Positions 9,466-17,016 of a stretch of DNA of 64,000 nt are shown piece by piece. Numbering within the stretch: position 1 is the first letter of the stretch; each line of letters opens with the position of its first letter. Position numbers and translations under genes: made by a program. The DNA is from Anianibacter sp965662745 (GTDB taxonomy: Bacteria; Pseudomonadota; Alphaproteobacteria; Rhodobacterales; Rhodobacteraceae): contig CBFIJK010000001.1 in the NCBI GenBank assembly GCA_965662745.1, positions 1-64,000 of the forward strand, in the 5' to 3' direction. The notes below the pieces were generated by a model, which was given only the letters and a program-made list of their open reading frames with translations, ran no database searches and was not told the DNA's origin.

Positions 9466-10062
9466 ATGGGCATCCTGTCAAAACTTCGCTGGTACGATTG
9501 GGCTGTTCTAATTGGCGGTCTGGCTCTGGTCGGATGGCTGGAGGTTCGCCATGTCGATCCATCCATCGCCGAGTACCCGCCCGGCTCGACCATGCAAGCG
9601 GATCACATGCCGCTGTCGGGCAGTTCGGCAGATCAGGTCTTTCGAGAGGATTTCATGACTGGCGGCTACTTCGGCGCATTCGTTCTGGGCAAGAACGGCT
9701 TTGGCTGGACGACAGATTACAACGCCCTGTCCGCTGCAATCGTGGATGCCCGCACCTTCTGCGAACGGAATACGACAGAGTGCGAGGTGATCGCCACGAT
9801 CACCCCCGAAGGTGGCGATCTTCCCGGGGATGTGACGCTTGCAAACGATACCCGCGGAGAACTGGGTAGCCTTCGCTTCAGTCCAGGCGCGAAGGCGCTG
9901 GCGATCTCCGAAAACGGGGCCTGGGGCAGCAGTTTCGGCAACCTGACGATCTGGCAGGCAAGGGCCGAGGCGATCAGTCAGTGTCTTCTTCAACACCGGG
10001 CAGGCCAAGCGGATTATCTGCCCGTCTGGCCATGCCGCGTGGTCTGGTCGCGCTGGTTCTAA
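9466..10062 (+). CDS. membrane-anchored protein with two DUF4189-like repeats
   Basis: Unrecognised 198-residue protein. The preferred start is ATG 9466; the frame extends to a TTG at 9439 but that adds no plausible sequence. An N-terminal hydrophobic anchor (residues ~8-25) is followed by two similar halves: GGYFGAFVLGKNGFGWTTDY with AIVDARTFCE and a later Cys, then GAKALAISENGAWGSSFGN with ARAEAISQC and a later Cys. This resembles DUF4189 exported proteins, whose function is unknown. Hypothetical, but a real gene judging by its signal and its fit between neighbours. Confidence 0.6.
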   Translation: MGILSKLRWYDWAVLIGGLALVGWLEVRHVDPSIAEYPPGSTMQADHMPLSGSSADQVFREDFMTGGYFGAFVLGKNGFGWTTDYNALSAAIVDARTFCERNTTECEVIATITPEGGDLPGDVTLANDTRGELGSLRFSPGAKALAISENGAWGSSFGNLTIWQARAEAISQCLLQHRAGQADYLPVWPCRVVWSRWF

Positions 10063-10096
10063 CGCCGGGGCTGCGGCATCGTCCTTGCGCGTCCGC

Positions 10097-11782
10097 TTAA
10101 TCCAGCAGACGCCGCGCGATCACCTGCGCCTGAATTTCCGCCGCGCCTTCAAAGATGTTCAGGATGCGCGCGTCGCACAGGATGCGACTGATCGCATATT
10201 CCAACGCGAACCCGTTACCGCCGTGGATTTGCAGCCCGTTATCCGCAGCCGCCCAAGCCACCCGAGCGCCCAGAAGCTTTGCCATCCCGGCCTCGAGATC
10301 GCAGCGCTTGTCGTCATCCTTCTGATGCGCGGAATAGTAGGTCAGCTGCCGCGCGACCATGATCTCGACCGCCATCATCGCCAGCTTCGATGCCACGCGC
10401 GGGAAGGCGATCAGCGGTTTGCCAAATTGCTTGCGATCCAGCGCATATTGCATCGACACTTCCATCGCGGCTTGCGCGACGCCGACCGCGCGGGCCGCTG
10501 TCTGAATGCGAGCGCTTTCGAAGGTCTGCATGAGCTGTTTGAAGCCCTGCCCTTCCTCGCCGCCCAGCAGATTGTCGCCAGCCACTTTGAAGTCGTCGAA
10601 ATTGACCGTGTATTCTTTCATCCCGCGATAGCCGAGAACTTCGATCTCTCCGCCAGAGAGGCCATCGTCCACAAAGGGCGTCTCATCCGTGCCGGGGGTC
10701 TTTTCGGCAAGGAACATCGACAGGCCCTTGTAGTTATCGGTGCCTTCGACGCTGCGCGCCAAGACCGTCATCACATGGGTCCGCGCGGCGTGGGTGATCC
10801 AGGTCTTGTTCCCGGTGATCGTCCATTCGTCGCCGTCCTTACGTGCCTTCGTGCGCAGGCTGCCAAGGTCGGACCCGGTGTTGGGCTCTGTAAAGACGGC
10901 CGTCGGCAGGATTTCCCCGCTCGCAAGACCCGGTAGCCACTTTTCCTTTTGCGCCTCGGTGCCGCCACAGATGATCAGTTCCGCCGCGATTTCGGACCGA
11001 GTGGCAAGGCTGCCGACGCCGATATAGCCGCGCGACAATTCCTCGGAGACGACGACCATGGACGCTTTCGACAGGCCGAAGCCGCCGTATTCTTCGGGGA
11101 TTGTCAGGCCAAAGACGCCCATTTCCGCGAGTTCCCCGATCACCTCCATCGGGATCAATTCGTCCTTCAGGTGCCAATCATGGGCATGGGGCAGCACCTT
11201 GTCATCGGAGTAGCGGCGGAACTGGTCGCGGATCATCTCCAGTTCTTCATCAAGGCCGGTGGCGCCCATCGTGGCATGGCCGTGATTTTCCTGCATAAGC
11301 TCAACAAGGCGCATGCGGGCGGCCTGTGTGTTGCCGTCCTGTGTAAGGGTCTGGACGGCCGGCTCCATCAAGGCGCGCTGATCCTCCTGCGTCAGGCCCA
11401 TATCCTGCGGGCGCAGGATTTCGCCTTGGCTCATCGGAATGCCGCCATAGAGCTGCCAGAGGTATTCGCCAAAGGCGATCTGGTGGATCAGCTGCTCGAG
11501 TTCGCCGAACTTGCCCTCGGCATTCAGCCGGCCCGCCCAGCCCTGCATCTGGCGCAGCGATTCGACGTAAGTTGCGAACCACGCCAGCCCGTGGGCGGCG
11601 GTTTGCTCTGCCTCGATCCATTTTGCGGATACGCGGCCGCCTTCGGTGACCAGATCGGCCACGCGGGCGCGCGCCTTGGCAAGGACCTCCTCGGCGGGCG
11701 CGATCGCATCGCCGGTGAGGGTCAGCAGATCCGCCAGGACTACCGGGCGATTTGTCGTCATGTCCTGTCCATCATGGGGCAT
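10097..11782 (-). CDS. mcd: (2S)-methylsuccinyl-CoA dehydrogenase (ethylmalonyl-CoA pathway)
   Basis: FAD-dependent acyl-CoA dehydrogenase converting (2S)-methylsuccinyl-CoA to mesaconyl-CoA. It has 561 residues, much longer than ordinary acyl-CoA dehydrogenases (~380) because of a ~170-residue N-terminal region (AAHGLAWFATYVESLRQMQGW and onward) characteristic of Mcd. The dehydrogenase domain shows FGLTIPEEYGGFGLSKASM, TEPNTGSDLGSLRTKA, QIHGGNGFALEYAISRI and the C-terminal IFEGAAEIQAQVIARRL carrying the likely catalytic Glu. ATG 11782 was chosen for an AAGGAG site six bases upstream. It implies C2 assimilation without the glyoxylate bypass, though no other pathway gene is in the window. Confidence 0.87.
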   Translation of the reverse strand: MPHDGQDMTTNRPVVLADLLTLTGDAIAPAEEVLAKARARVADLVTEGGRVSAKWIEAEQTAAHGLAWFATYVESLRQMQGWAGRLNAEGKFGELEQLIHQIAFGEYLWQLYGGIPMSQGEILRPQDMGLTQEDQRALMEPAVQTLTQDGNTQAARMRLVELMQENHGHATMGATGLDEELEMIRDQFRRYSDDKVLPHAHDWHLKDELIPMEVIGELAEMGVFGLTIPEEYGGFGLSKASMVVVSEELSRGYIGVGSLATRSEIAAELIICGGTEAQKEKWLPGLASGEILPTAVFTEPNTGSDLGSLRTKARKDGDEWTITGNKTWITHAARTHVMTVLARSVEGTDNYKGLSMFLAEKTPGTDETPFVDDGLSGGEIEVLGYRGMKEYTVNFDDFKVAGDNLLGGEEGQGFKQLMQTFESARIQTAARAVGVAQAAMEVSMQYALDRKQFGKPLIAFPRVASKLAMMAVEIMVARQLTYYSAHQKDDDKRCDLEAGMAKLLGARVAWAAADNGLQIHGGNGFALEYAISRILCDARILNIFEGAAEIQAQVIARRLLD

Positions 11783-11945
11783 CGGGCACTCCTTCATCGG
11801 GTTGGGCTCGAAATAGGACCTTTGCAGGTGCAGCGCAATTAGATTTCGTGAAAACGTGGCGTTTTGAACGAAAATGTCGCGGTGATTTCTGCCGTGCAGC
11901 ATCCGGTGCAAGGGCGTAAGACGTGCGCAGCAAAAGGATAATGCC

Positions 11946-12719
11946 ATGGAGATGATTTTCGGCGGACTGACCGGCGGCCTGATTCTGGCCGCGTTCGCCA
12001 TCACCGTGCTTGCCGGGTTCGTCAAAGGCGCGGTCGGCTTCGCGATGCCGATGATCATGATTTCCGGCCTCGCATCGATCCTGCCGCCCGAAACTGCGCT
12101 TGCGGCGCTGATCATGCCGACGGTGGTTTCGAATGTCATCCAGGGGTTCCGGAACGGGCTGGCGGCGGCCTGGGCGTCGATGAAACGGTTCAAGCTGTAT
12201 CTGGCCATCGTCCTCGTCTTCATCCTTGGTGCGGCGCAACTGGTTACGATCCTGCCGGGCTGGGCGCTGTTCCTGATCCTTGGCGTGCCGATCACCCTGT
12301 TCGCGATCACGCAGCTTCTGGGCTGGCAACTGCGCATCGCGCCCGAGCACCGGACGCGCGCCGAGGTGATTGTCGGCGCGTTTGCGGGGTTCATCGGGGG
12401 CATCTCGGGGGTTTGGGGGCCGCCAACGGTGGCCTATCTGACGGCGATGGAGACGCCCAAGGACGAACAGATGCGCGTTCAGGGTGTGATCTATGGCGCG
12501 GGGGCGGTGATGCTGCTGCTCGCGCATATCCAGTCGGGCGTTCTGAACGCGGCCACGGCACCACTGTCATTCACGATGCTCATTCCGGCTATGATAGGCA
12601 TGGCGGCAGGCATGTGGGTGTCGGACCGACTCGATCAGGCCCGGTTCCGCAAGGCAACGCTGGCGGTTCTTGTGATCGCGGGGCTGAACCTGATCCGGCG
12701 CGGGGTCATGGGGTTTTAA
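11946..12719 (+). CDS. TauE/SafE-family sulfite/organosulfonate exporter
   Basis: Multi-helix inner-membrane protein of 257 residues. The repeated family motif appears as GFVKGAVGFAMPMIM in the first half and FAGFIGGISGVWGPPTVAYL in the second, as in TauE/SafE exporters of sulfite, sulfoacetate or related anions. ATG 11946 has AAAGGA a few bases upstream. It is divergent from mcd. The nearby sulfurtransferase and persulfide dioxygenase make a sulfite-export role attractive but unproven; several family members move other organic anions. Confidence 0.85.
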   Translation: MEMIFGGLTGGLILAAFAITVLAGFVKGAVGFAMPMIMISGLASILPPETALAALIMPTVVSNVIQGFRNGLAAAWASMKRFKLYLAIVLVFILGAAQLVTILPGWALFLILGVPITLFAITQLLGWQLRIAPEHRTRAEVIVGAFAGFIGGISGVWGPPTVAYLTAMETPKDEQMRVQGVIYGAGAVMLLLAHIQSGVLNAATAPLSFTMLIPAMIGMAAGMWVSDRLDQARFRKATLAVLVIAGLNLIRRGVMGF

Positions 12720-12770
12720 CCCGGCGCGCCACTGGACGCGACCGCCCCGGCGCACTATCTCGGGCCGATC

Positions 12771-13253
12771 ATGGCAAAAGCACCGACAAAAGAAGAAGCG
12801 AACTACAAGGTGGTGGCCGAGAACCGGCGCGCCCGGTTCGACTATGCCATCGAGGAGGATCTTGAATGCGGGATCATCCTTGAAGGGTCAGAGGTCAAAT
12901 CCCTGCGCGAAGGTCAGGCCAATATCGCCGAAAGCTATGCGTCCGTTGAGGATGGAGAGCTTTGGCTGATCAACAGCTACGTGGCACCCTATCTTCAGGC
13001 CAAGACCTTTCAGCATGAGGAAAAGCGCCGTCGCAAGCTGCTGGTGTCCAAGCGAGAGCTTTCGAAGCTGTGGCAGGCCACGGGCCGTCAGGGCATGACC
13101 CTGGTTCCTCTGGTTCTCTACTTCAATCATCGCGGCATGGCGAAGTTGAAGATCGCCATCGCGAAGGGCAAGAAGAACCACGACAAGCGCGAAACGGCCG
13201 CCAAGCGCGACTGGAACCGCCAGAAACAGCGCCTGCTGAAAGAAAACGGTTAA
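12771..13253 (+). CDS. smpB: SsrA-binding protein SmpB
   Basis: tmRNA partner in trans-translation ribosome rescue, 160 residues. Recognisable blocks: VVAENRRARFDYAIEEDLECGIILEGSEVKSL is the conserved N-terminal RNA-binding OB fold (residues ~13-45), ANIAESYASV follows, and the basic tail (GKKNHDKRETAAKRDWNRQK) is the part that inserts into the ribosome in place of codon-anticodon pairing. The tmRNA gene itself is not in the window. Confidence 0.96.
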   Translation: MAKAPTKEEANYKVVAENRRARFDYAIEEDLECGIILEGSEVKSLREGQANIAESYASVEDGELWLINSYVAPYLQAKTFQHEEKRRRKLLVSKRELSKLWQATGRQGMTLVPLVLYFNHRGMAKLKIAIAKGKKNHDKRETAAKRDWNRQKQRLLKENG

Positions 13254-13337
13254 GAAAACCCTTTCCAGACTCCTTCCCTTGCGTAATGTCGCCCTGCGGA
13301 TCGGAACCGGTTCGTCAAATAACGGGAAGGGACACCT

Positions 13338-13631
13338 ATGGAACTCATCATCAGCCTTATCGCCGGCGCCTTGGGCGGCAATGCCGTCGGCAAGGGCGTA
13401 AAGAGCCTTGATCTCGGCACCCTCGGCAACTCCATCGCAGGCATCGTCGGCGGCGGCCTCGGCGGCCAGGTGCTTGGCATGCTGGGCGGTGGCGACATGG
13501 CGGGCATGGCCGAGGCTGCGGGCGGCATGGATATCGGCGCGATCATCGGCCAGGTCGCCTCTGGCGGCGTCGGCGGCGGCGTGCTCATGGCGATCGTTGG
13601 CGTTGTGAAGAACGCAATGTCGAAGGGCTAA
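13338..13631 (+). CDS. small glycine-zipper hydrophobic protein
   Basis: 97-residue protein of unknown function made almost entirely of Gly, Ala, Ile, Val and Met, with glycine-zipper spacing (GALGGNAVGKG, GIVGGGLGGQVLGMLGGG, GGVGGGVLMAIVGVV). Two or three hydrophobic segments are likely membrane-associated. ATG 13338 is preceded by GGGAAGGGA. No enzyme motif is visible. It sits alone between smpB and sseA. Confidence 0.68.
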   Translation: MELIISLIAGALGGNAVGKGVKSLDLGTLGNSIAGIVGGGLGGQVLGMLGGGDMAGMAEAAGGMDIGAIIGQVASGGVGGGVLMAIVGVVKNAMSKG

Positions 13632-13642
13632 TGCCCCTTTGG

Positions 13643-13668
13643 GGGCGGTCCGAGAGCGGTCCGCCCCT
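13643..13668 (+). terminator. GC hairpin after the glycine-zipper gene
   Basis: GGGGCGG (13643-13649) pairs with CCGCCCC (13662-13668), twelve bases after the stop at 13631, and is followed by a short TT. It is a plausible weak intrinsic terminator separating this gene from sseA. Confidence 0.4.
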
Positions 13669-13722
13669 TGCCCTTCGGCGCGCCCCCCGCTACGGACAAG
13701 GCGTTCCGAACGGAGGTCCGCG

Positions 13723-14580
13723 ATGCCCGGCGACGATCCCCAAATCCTTGTGTCGACCCAATGGTTGGCCGATCACCTCGATGACCCCGATCTGCGGATC
13801 ATCGACGCCTCTTGGTATCTGCCGGACATGGGCCGCGATGGCCGCGCGGAATATGACACCGCGCATATTCCCGGCGCGCGCTACGTGCATATCGACGAGT
13901 TGAGCGACGCGCGGAGTGAACTGCCGCATACCGCCCCACCACCCGAGAAATTCATGAGCCGCCTGCGCAAGCTGGGCATCGGCGATGGTCATCAGGTCGT
14001 GGTCTACGACGGCGCGGGCGTGTTTTCAGCCGCGCGAGTCTGGTGGCTGTTCAAGCTAATGGGCAAGGCGGATGTCGCCGTTCTGGACGGCGGTTTTCCG
14101 AAATGGCAGGCCGAGGACCGCCCGGTCGAGGATATGCCGCCGGTCGTCAGGGATCGCCACATGACCGCGACCCGGCAGAACCAGCTGATCAAGGACGTGA
14201 CGCAAGTCGCCGCTGCCGCAAAGCTGGGGGATCACGAGATCCTGGACGCGCGCGGTCCCGCGCGGTTCCGCGGGGACGAGGCCGAACCGCGCCCCGGTCT
14301 GCGCTCGGGCCATATCCCCGGCTCGAAGAACGTGCATTACGCCACGCTGTTCAATACAGATGGCACTATGAAATCCCCCGATGATCTGCGCGCCGTGTTC
14401 AAGACGGCCAGCGTCGATCTGTCGAAGCCCGTCATTACCACCTGCGGGTCGGGCGTGACCGCGGCAATCATCAACCTCGCCCTCGCCCGGATCGGTCATG
14501 ACGCGAACGCGCTTTATGACGGGTCCTGGGCCGAATGGGGCATGTTCGACGACCTCAAGGTCGCAACCGGAGACAGCTGA
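13723..14580 (+). CDS. sseA: 3-mercaptopyruvate sulfurtransferase
   Basis: Tandem-rhodanese enzyme that transfers sulfane sulfur from 3-mercaptopyruvate to acceptors such as thiols. The 285 residues form two domains: the N-terminal one holds DPDLRIIDASWYLP, GAGVFSAARVWW and VAVLDGGFPKW; the C-terminal one has ILDARGPARF and the active-site loop CGSGVTA with Cys241. CGSGV rather than CRKGVT indicates mercaptopyruvate rather than thiosulfate preference. ATG 13723 has GGAGG nine bases upstream; in-frame sequence before it is not conserved-looking. Its TGA overlaps the next ATG (TGATG), so the two are translationally coupled. Confidence 0.92.
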   Translation: MPGDDPQILVSTQWLADHLDDPDLRIIDASWYLPDMGRDGRAEYDTAHIPGARYVHIDELSDARSELPHTAPPPEKFMSRLRKLGIGDGHQVVVYDGAGVFSAARVWWLFKLMGKADVAVLDGGFPKWQAEDRPVEDMPPVVRDRHMTATRQNQLIKDVTQVAAAAKLGDHEILDARGPARFRGDEAEPRPGLRSGHIPGSKNVHYATLFNTDGTMKSPDDLRAVFKTASVDLSKPVITTCGSGVTAAIINLALARIGHDANALYDGSWAEWGMFDDLKVATGDS

Positions 14581-15764
14581 TGCTCGAAGATCTCAAGGAA
14601 CAGCCGAAAGACAAGATCCTGATGCTCATGGAGGCCTACAAGGCCGACCCGCGTGAGCAGAAGGTCGATCTTGGCGTCGGTGTCTATCGCAACCCCGAGG
14701 GTGTCACGCCCGTCATGCGCGCGATCAAGACGGCCGAGAAACAGCTTTGGGAAACCGAGACGACCAAGGCCTATACCGGCCTTGCGGGCGATCCGGCGTT
14801 TTCCAATGCGATGCGCGATCTGGTGCTGGGCGATGCGGTTGACGCGGACCGCGTCGGTGCCGCGGCGACCCCCGGCGGCACTGGCGCGATCCGGCAGGCG
14901 CTGGAACTCATCAAGATGTCGAACCCGGATGCCACGATCTGGCTGTCGGCGCCGACCTGGCCGAACCATCCGTCGATCGTGAAATATCTCGGCATGACGA
15001 TGCGCGAGTATCGCTATTTCGACGATGAGACCCGCGCCGTGGATTTCGACGGCATGATGAGCGATCTGGCCGATGTAAAGGCGGGCGATGTCGTTCTGCT
15101 GCATGGCTGCTGCCACAACCCGACCGGCGCGAACCTTAATATCGAGGAATGGCGCACGGTGGCCGATCACCTCGTGAAGACCGGCGCGACGCCGTTGGTC
15201 GATATCGCCTACCAGGGTTTCGGCGACGGGCTGGAGGCAGACGCTGAAGGCACGCGGCTGATCGCCCGGACGGTACCCGAGGCGCTGATCGCGGCAAGCT
15301 GTTCGAAGAATTTCGGCATCTACCGCGAACGCACCGGTGTTCTGATGGGCATCGCGCCCGATACCGGCGCCAAGCCCGCCGTTCAGGCGACGCTGGCTTT
15401 TCTCAACCGCCAGAACTTTTCCTTTCCGCCCGATCACGGCGCGCGGCTTGTGACGATGATCCTTGCGGATGATACGCTGAAGTCCGATTGGATGTCAGAA
15501 CTCGAAGACGTGCGTCTGACCATGCTGAAGCTGCGCGAACAACTGGCTGCAGAGCTGCAGCACCTGTCCGGATCGGACCGCTTCGGCTTTATTGCTCAGC
15601 ACCGGGGCATGTTCAGCCGCATCGGCGCGACCCCTGAACAGGTCGAGACGATGCGCCGCGAGCACGGCATCTACATGATCGGCGACAGCCGCATGAACAT
15701 CGCCGGTCTAAACGAGGCGACCGTGCCCGTTCTTGCCAAGGCGATCATTGACGCCGGCGTCTAG
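14580..15764 (+). CDS. aspartate/aromatic amino-acid aminotransferase (class I)
   Basis: PLP-dependent fold-type I aminotransferase of 394 residues in the AspC/TyrB group. Seen are GVGVYRNPEG, the cofactor region TPGGTGAIRQAL, the HGCCHNPTGANL block, the PLP-lysine motif SCSKNFGIYRERTG, and a C-terminal RMNIAGLN containing the substrate-carboxylate Arg. The start overlaps the stop of sseA, which indicates coupling. Enzymes of this group can also transaminate cysteine to 3-mercaptopyruvate, the substrate of the overlapping sulfurtransferase. That link is inference; aromatic or aspartate transamination may be the main role. Confidence 0.9.
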   Translation: MLEDLKEQPKDKILMLMEAYKADPREQKVDLGVGVYRNPEGVTPVMRAIKTAEKQLWETETTKAYTGLAGDPAFSNAMRDLVLGDAVDADRVGAAATPGGTGAIRQALELIKMSNPDATIWLSAPTWPNHPSIVKYLGMTMREYRYFDDETRAVDFDGMMSDLADVKAGDVVLLHGCCHNPTGANLNIEEWRTVADHLVKTGATPLVDIAYQGFGDGLEADAEGTRLIARTVPEALIAASCSKNFGIYRERTGVLMGIAPDTGAKPAVQATLAFLNRQNFSFPPDHGARLVTMILADDTLKSDWMSELEDVRLTMLKLREQLAAELQHLSGSDRFGFIAQHRGMFSRIGATPEQVETMRREHGIYMIGDSRMNIAGLNEATVPVLAKAIIDAGV

Positions 15765-15866
15765 AGTGTTTTGCGTTTGATCGGAAACAAGGTGCATCAA
15801 AACGCGCGTTCTAGCGTAAGCCAGAGGCAGCGTGTTTTGAATCCAGCCCAACGCAACATGCTCTAG
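15761..15866. repeat. imperfect long inverted repeat overlapping the aminotransferase stop
   Basis: Left arm CTAGAGTGTTTTGCGTT (15761-15777) matches the reverse complement of the right arm AACGCAACATGCTCTAG (15850-15866) at 14 of 17 positions, enclosing ~72 bases. The left arm contains the aminotransferase TAG. The arms resemble terminal repeats of small non-coding elements common between alphaproteobacterial genes. No ORF lies inside. Confidence 0.5.
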
Positions 15867-15896
15867 CGCCGCCCTTTCACACCCTTCTTTCTACTC

Positions 15897-15931
15897 AAAG
15901 CCCTGCATGGACACCCTATGCGGGGCTTTTT
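15897..15931 (+). terminator. intrinsic terminator
   Basis: AAAGCCCTGCAT (15897-15908) pairs with ATGCGGGGCTTT (15918-15929), with one G-U pair, around a 9-base loop and followed by TTT. It is a classical rho-independent terminator for the sseA-aminotransferase transcript. Confidence 0.82.
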
Positions 15932-16004
15932 CATCATCGGCCCGCGCGTCGGCGGCGGACATGCGCAGGTTTTTCCAAGAAAGAATTTCACTATAGGTCT
16001 TTTA

Positions 16005-16024
16005 ATATTCCAATGATGGAATAT
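16005..16024. promoter_or_regulatory. BigR/SqrR-type operator (ATTC-N8-GAAT palindrome)
   Basis: ATATTCCA (16005-16012) and TGGAATAT (16017-16024) form a perfect 8-base palindrome around ATGA. It contains ATTC-N8-GAAT, the spacing described for SqrR, the ArsR-type persulfide-responsive repressor of Rhodobacter, and related BigR sites. It lies 32 bases before the start of the persulfide dioxygenase gene, where repressor binding would block transcription. The repressor gene is not in the window. Confidence 0.68.
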
Positions 16025-16055
16025 GTCTGCCTCACGCAACGCCAGGAGGCCAGTC

Positions 16056-16952
16056 ATGTTCCAGCGCACCAGTCCCAGTACCGGACCGAACAGCCCCCGT
16101 GTCACCGGGTTTTACGACGAAGATACCGGTTCAATCATGTATGTCGCCGTCGATGAGGCGACGAAGGACGCCGCGCTGATCGATGTCGTGCTCGATTTCG
16201 ATCCCGCCCATGCCCGCACGCGCACCGACAGCGCGGCAGAGGTGTTGGAATATGTCCGCGCCGAAGGTCTTACCGTCAAATGGGTGCTCGATACGCATCC
16301 GCATGCCGATCACATGATGGCCTCGCATTGGCTGAAACAGCAAACCGGCGCACCGAACGGGATCGGCGAAAAGGTTCGCGACATCGCCGGGATCTGGCGC
16401 GGGATCTACAACCTGCCCGATGCCTTCGACGTGGACGCGGATTTCGACCGGCTGTTTGCGGATGGCGAAACGTTTTCCCTGGGCAATCTGACGGTGCGGG
16501 TGATGCTGCATCCCGGCCATACGCTGGGTTCGATCACCTACGTCATCGGCGACGCGGCCTTCGTACATGACACCTTCATGCATGTGGACGCCGGCACAAC
16601 GCGCGCCGATTTTCCCGGCGGGTCCTCTGCCGATCTCTATGCCTCGCTGATGTCGATCCTGTCCCTCCCTGACGATACGCGCCTCTTCGTTGGTCACGAC
16701 TATCCGCCTGTGGGCGAGCGCACGGAACCCGCGTGGGAGGCGACGGTCGCCGAGCACAAGGCGCACAACAAACATATCGGGGGCGGCGTGTCCGAGGCCG
16801 AGTATCGCAAGCTGCGCGATGAGCGCGATGCGACGCTGAGCCTGCCCGACCGGATGCTTTATGCGTTGCAGGTCAATCTGCGCGGCGGACGGCTGCCCGA
16901 GACGGAGGGCGACGGAGAAAGCTATTTCAAGGTGCCTGCGAACACCTTCTGA
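16056..16952 (+). CDS. blh: Blh-like persulfide dioxygenase (MBL-fold hydrolase)
   Basis: Metallo-beta-lactamase-fold enzyme of 298 residues related to Blh/ETHE1, which oxidises glutathione persulfide to sulfite. Metal-ligand motifs visible are THPHADHMM, HPGHTLGS, FVHDTFMHVDAGTTRADFPGG (family hallmark, the Asp bridging region) and FVGHDYPP. The C-terminal tail HNKHIGGGVSEAEY is typical of Blh. ATG 16056 has AGGAGG six bases upstream. The palindromic operator just upstream supports sulfide/persulfide-responsive control. Glyoxalase-II function is less likely given the ADFPGG hallmark and this operator. Confidence 0.85.
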   Translation: MFQRTSPSTGPNSPRVTGFYDEDTGSIMYVAVDEATKDAALIDVVLDFDPAHARTRTDSAAEVLEYVRAEGLTVKWVLDTHPHADHMMASHWLKQQTGAPNGIGEKVRDIAGIWRGIYNLPDAFDVDADFDRLFADGETFSLGNLTVRVMLHPGHTLGSITYVIGDAAFVHDTFMHVDAGTTRADFPGGSSADLYASLMSILSLPDDTRLFVGHDYPPVGERTEPAWEATVAEHKAHNKHIGGGVSEAEYRKLRDERDATLSLPDRMLYALQVNLRGGRLPETEGDGESYFKVPANTF

Positions 16953-16964
16953 AAACCGGACATG

Positions 16965-16992
16965 AAAAAGCCCGGGCGCGAACGCCCGGGCT
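16965..16992 (-). terminator. intrinsic terminator of amtB
   Basis: AGCCCGGGCG (16969-16978) pairs perfectly with CGCCCGGGCT (16983-16992) around CGAA. Read on the minus strand the stem is followed by TTTTT (16969-16965), fitting termination of the glnK-amtB transcript 25 bases after its stop. It may also stop blh transcription from the other side, more weakly. Confidence 0.85.
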
Positions 16993-17016
16993 GATGTCTT
17001 TCGATTTCGGTCAGGC

